A stretch of DNA of 55,099 bases, from contig WQXJ01000009.1 of NCBI GenBank assembly GCA_009784895.1, positions 1 through 55,099 of the forward strand, in the 5' to 3' direction. Under the pieces are notes generated by a model, which did not search any database, was not told the origin of the DNA, and saw nothing but the letters and a program-made list of their open reading frames with translations. Positions within the stretch are counted from its first letter, which is position 1. Every line of letters begins with the position of its first letter. The stretch comes from Micrococcales bacterium. GTDB lineage: Bacteria > Actinomycetota > Actinomycetes > Actinomycetales > WQXJ01. Shown in pieces: positions 53,537-55,099 of the stretch. Made by a program: the position numbers and the translations under genes.

Positions 53537-54606
53537 TCACGTTCGACTAGACCGTGGGCGATGACCAGGTCGCCGCGGTAGAAGACGGCCGATTGCCCGG
53601 CCGCCAGGGCGCCGATGGGCTGGTCCAGCGCAACGTTTCCACGGTCTTGTTCCTGCCAGGTCAGGTGACAGGGATAGACCCGGCCATGGGCTCTAACCTG
53701 GACTTCGGTTTCGAAGACCGGCCCTGGCTGGGGCACCAGCCAGCTCAACTGAGACAAGCCAAATGACTCCACTGCTAGGTCCTCGGCCAAGCCAACCCGG
53801 ACCAGGCCACCAGGCACGTCGACCGCGGTGACGTAGCGCGGCCGGCCTGTCGGGTCCGGATCGCCCAGCGCCAAGCCTCGGCGCTGTCCCACTGTGAAAC
53901 CGTAGGCACCATCGTGATGGCCTACCACTGTGCCAGTTTGGTCTAGAACAACCCCCGCCTGCGCGCCAAGGCGCTGGCGCAAGAAACCTTGGACATCGCC
54001 ATCGGCAATGAAGCAGATGTCGACTGAATCGGGTTTGGCCGCCGCCGGCAGGCCAAGGCTCCGGGCCTGGGCCCTAACCTCAGCCTTTGAGGTCATGTCG
54101 CCTAAGGGAAAGAGGCAACGGCTTAACACCTTGGCTTCCACCGCCGCCAGCACATAGGACTGATCCTTGGCCCGGTCTTTGGACCGGCGCAGCTGGACTT
54201 GATCATCCTTTAGGCAAAGCCGGGCATAGTGGCCAGTACAAATGGCATCAAACCCGAGGGCCGTAGCTTTGGTTTGCAGCAACCTGAGCTTAATCAGCCG
54301 GTTGCAGCGGACACACGGATTTGGAGTCCGCCCGGCAGCGTATTCGGCCACGAAGCCCTCGACCACTTGCTCTTCAAATTGCTTTGAGGCGTCCCAAACC
54401 TGAAAGTCGATACCAAGTATGTCCGCCACGGCCCGAGCCTCGTTGGCCTCATCCACCTGGCCACTGTTTTCGCCGTTGGCCCGGCTTTTGGACGCAGTCC
54501 GGTTCAGGGCCAAGTAGGCTCCGGTCACCTGGTGGCCAGCATGAACCATAGCGGCGGCCGCCACCGCCGAATCGACGCCGCCCGAAAGGGCGGCCAGCAC
54601 CCTCAT
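53533..54606 (-). CDS. mnmA: tRNA-specific 2-thiouridylase
   Basis: Thiolates U34 of tRNA-Lys, -Glu and -Gln. 357 residues. PP-loop ALSGGVDSAVAAA at the N-terminus, TPNPCVRCNRLIKL with the catalytic Cys, ICTGHYAR, KDQSYVLAAV, KPDSVDICFI with the second catalytic Cys, and GAYGFTVGQRRGL in the C-terminal part. ATG at 54604-54606 with GGAAGTGA upstream. Usually in the ligA neighbourhood of actinobacteria; here the receptor operon and the inverted-end element separate them. Its stop codon is supplied by the element. Confidence 0.96.
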   Translation of the reverse strand: MRVLAALSGGVDSAVAAAAMVHAGHQVTGAYLALNRTASKSRANGENSGQVDEANEARAVADILGIDFQVWDASKQFEEQVVEGFVAEYAAGRTPNPCVRCNRLIKLRLLQTKATALGFDAICTGHYARLCLKDDQVQLRRSKDRAKDQSYVLAAVEAKVLSRCLFPLGDMTSKAEVRAQARSLGLPAAAKPDSVDICFIADGDVQGFLRQRLGAQAGVVLDQTGTVVGHHDGAYGFTVGQRRGLALGDPDPTGRPRYVTAVDVPGGLVRVGLAEDLAVESFGLSQLSWLVPQPGPVFETEVQVRAHGRVYPCHLTWQEQDRGNVALDQPIGALAAGQSAVFYRGDLVIAHGLVERD

Positions 54607-54675
54607 CGGTTCACTTCCACGAAGATGTTTGCAACTGACTGGCCAGCCGCCGCCTGGCGACCTGGCCTGGTCGGT

Positions 54676-55099
54676 TTACCAGCCGGTTCCTATTTGGGCG
54701 GTTGGCTGCCATTTGCCGCCACCCTTGGCCTGGTAGTACATCAACTTGCCGTCATTAGTCCGGCCAATCAGGTCAGCCATGCCATCGCCGTTCAAATCAG
54801 CGGCTGAAATAGTGGTGAAAACACCCCAACCATGACCCACTTGGACAGGCGACAGCCACTTGCCGTCGCCCCTACCACCGTACAAATACAAGTTGCCGTC
54901 TTTACGCAAACCGTAGATACCGTTCTTACCAGTCTTATTGGCATCCCCGGCTCCAAACACTTCCCAACTGGTCCAACTAGTCCCAACCTGCGGGTAAGGC
55001 GACATGAACCCGCCCTTACCGTTACCGCGGTACATGATCAACTCACCGGTAGGCCTGATGGCCAGCAAATCAGCTTTCTTATCCCCAGACACGTCACCA
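54676..55099 (-). CDS. FG-GAP/VCBS repeat protein, C-terminal end (partial)
   Basis: The 5' end lies beyond the window. About 141 residues are seen, ending GTGW and TAA. They consist of repeats of ~45-50 residues with the pattern DLLAIRPTGELIMYRGNGKGGF ... QVGTSW, then GIYGLRKDGNLYLYGGRGDGKW, then DLNGDGMADLIGRTNDGKLMYYQAKGGGKW, i.e. the Ca-binding-type DxNGDGxxD and W-rich blades of FG-GAP/VCBS beta-propellers. Such C-terminal propellers are common on secreted actinobacterial enzymes (lysozymes, peptidases); the catalytic part, if any, is outside. 69 bp separate it from mnmA. Confidence 0.85.
   Translation of the reverse strand, partial: GDVSGDKKADLLAIRPTGELIMYRGNGKGGFMSPYPQVGTSWTSWEVFGAGDANKTGKNGIYGLRKDGNLYLYGGRGDGKWLSPVQVGHGWGVFTTISAADLNGDGMADLIGRTNDGKLMYYQAKGGGKWQPTAQIGTGW

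Overview
The window is GC-rich (roughly 60-65 % by eye), densely coded, and reads as the chromosome of an actinobacterium (Actinomycetota). The evidence is a WhiB-family regulator, a DUF3499 / degenerate zincin / DUF5719 / large GT2 / whiB / manA block, the order rpsD-DUF948-small membrane protein-alaS, a polyprenol-phosphate mannose synthase, two LytR-CpsA-Psr (LCP) ligases, and many GTG/TTG and apparently leaderless starts. I cannot fix the genus. No tRNA, rRNA, transposase or CRISPR array was recognised.

Layout. 1-2.3 kb (minus): 3' part of a housekeeping cluster (alaS start, two small membrane proteins, rpsD with a palindrome-rich leader, DUF3499). 2.4-9.6 kb: degenerate zincin (+), then DUF5719, a 1093-residue glycosyltransferase, whiB and manA (all minus). 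9.7-43.4 kb: a large cell-surface polysaccharide locus. It holds two ABC-2 exporters (9.7-11.4 and 23.2-24.8 kb), UDP-galactopyranose mutase, a polyprenol-P-mannose synthase, about ten glycosyltransferases, two GT2/GtrA flippase pairs, two large GT-C-like membrane proteins, an IspD-SDR fusion of the CDP-ribitol type, two LCP ligases, and five genes matching the Wbp route to a UDP-2,3-diacetamido-uronic acid. The likely product is a wall-linked glycopolymer (or two) carrying galactofuranose, ribitol phosphate and a diacetamido-uronic acid: nucleotide precursors are made in the cytosol, assembled on a lipid carrier, exported by the two transporters and attached by the LCP proteins. Many functions occur twice, including a duplicated two-gene glycosyltransferase module.

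43.4-45.25 kb: an N-terminally deleted acyltransferase-SGNH gene, then a 31-bp-period tandem repeat. 45.3-47.6 kb: ligA (minus). 47.8-53.4 kb (+): an operon I could not match to any described system. It encodes a two-TM protein with a Lys/Pro/Ala-rich repeat tail, a possible 57-residue peptide, a two-TM protein with a degenerate HATPase-like domain, and a soluble PAS protein with long helices. It is my best candidate for an undescribed (signalling) system. 53.4-53.5 kb: a 169-bp element with inverted ends that supplies the stop codons of both flanking genes; half of a second copy lies at 25.94-26.0 kb. 53.5-55.1 kb (minus): mnmA and the C-terminal end of an FG-GAP/VCBS repeat protein.

Start codons were chosen from Shine-Dalgarno sites, translational overlaps, or a TAnnnT box 6-7 nt upstream (leaderless type). 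All functional names rest on motif and family recognition by reading, not on searches.
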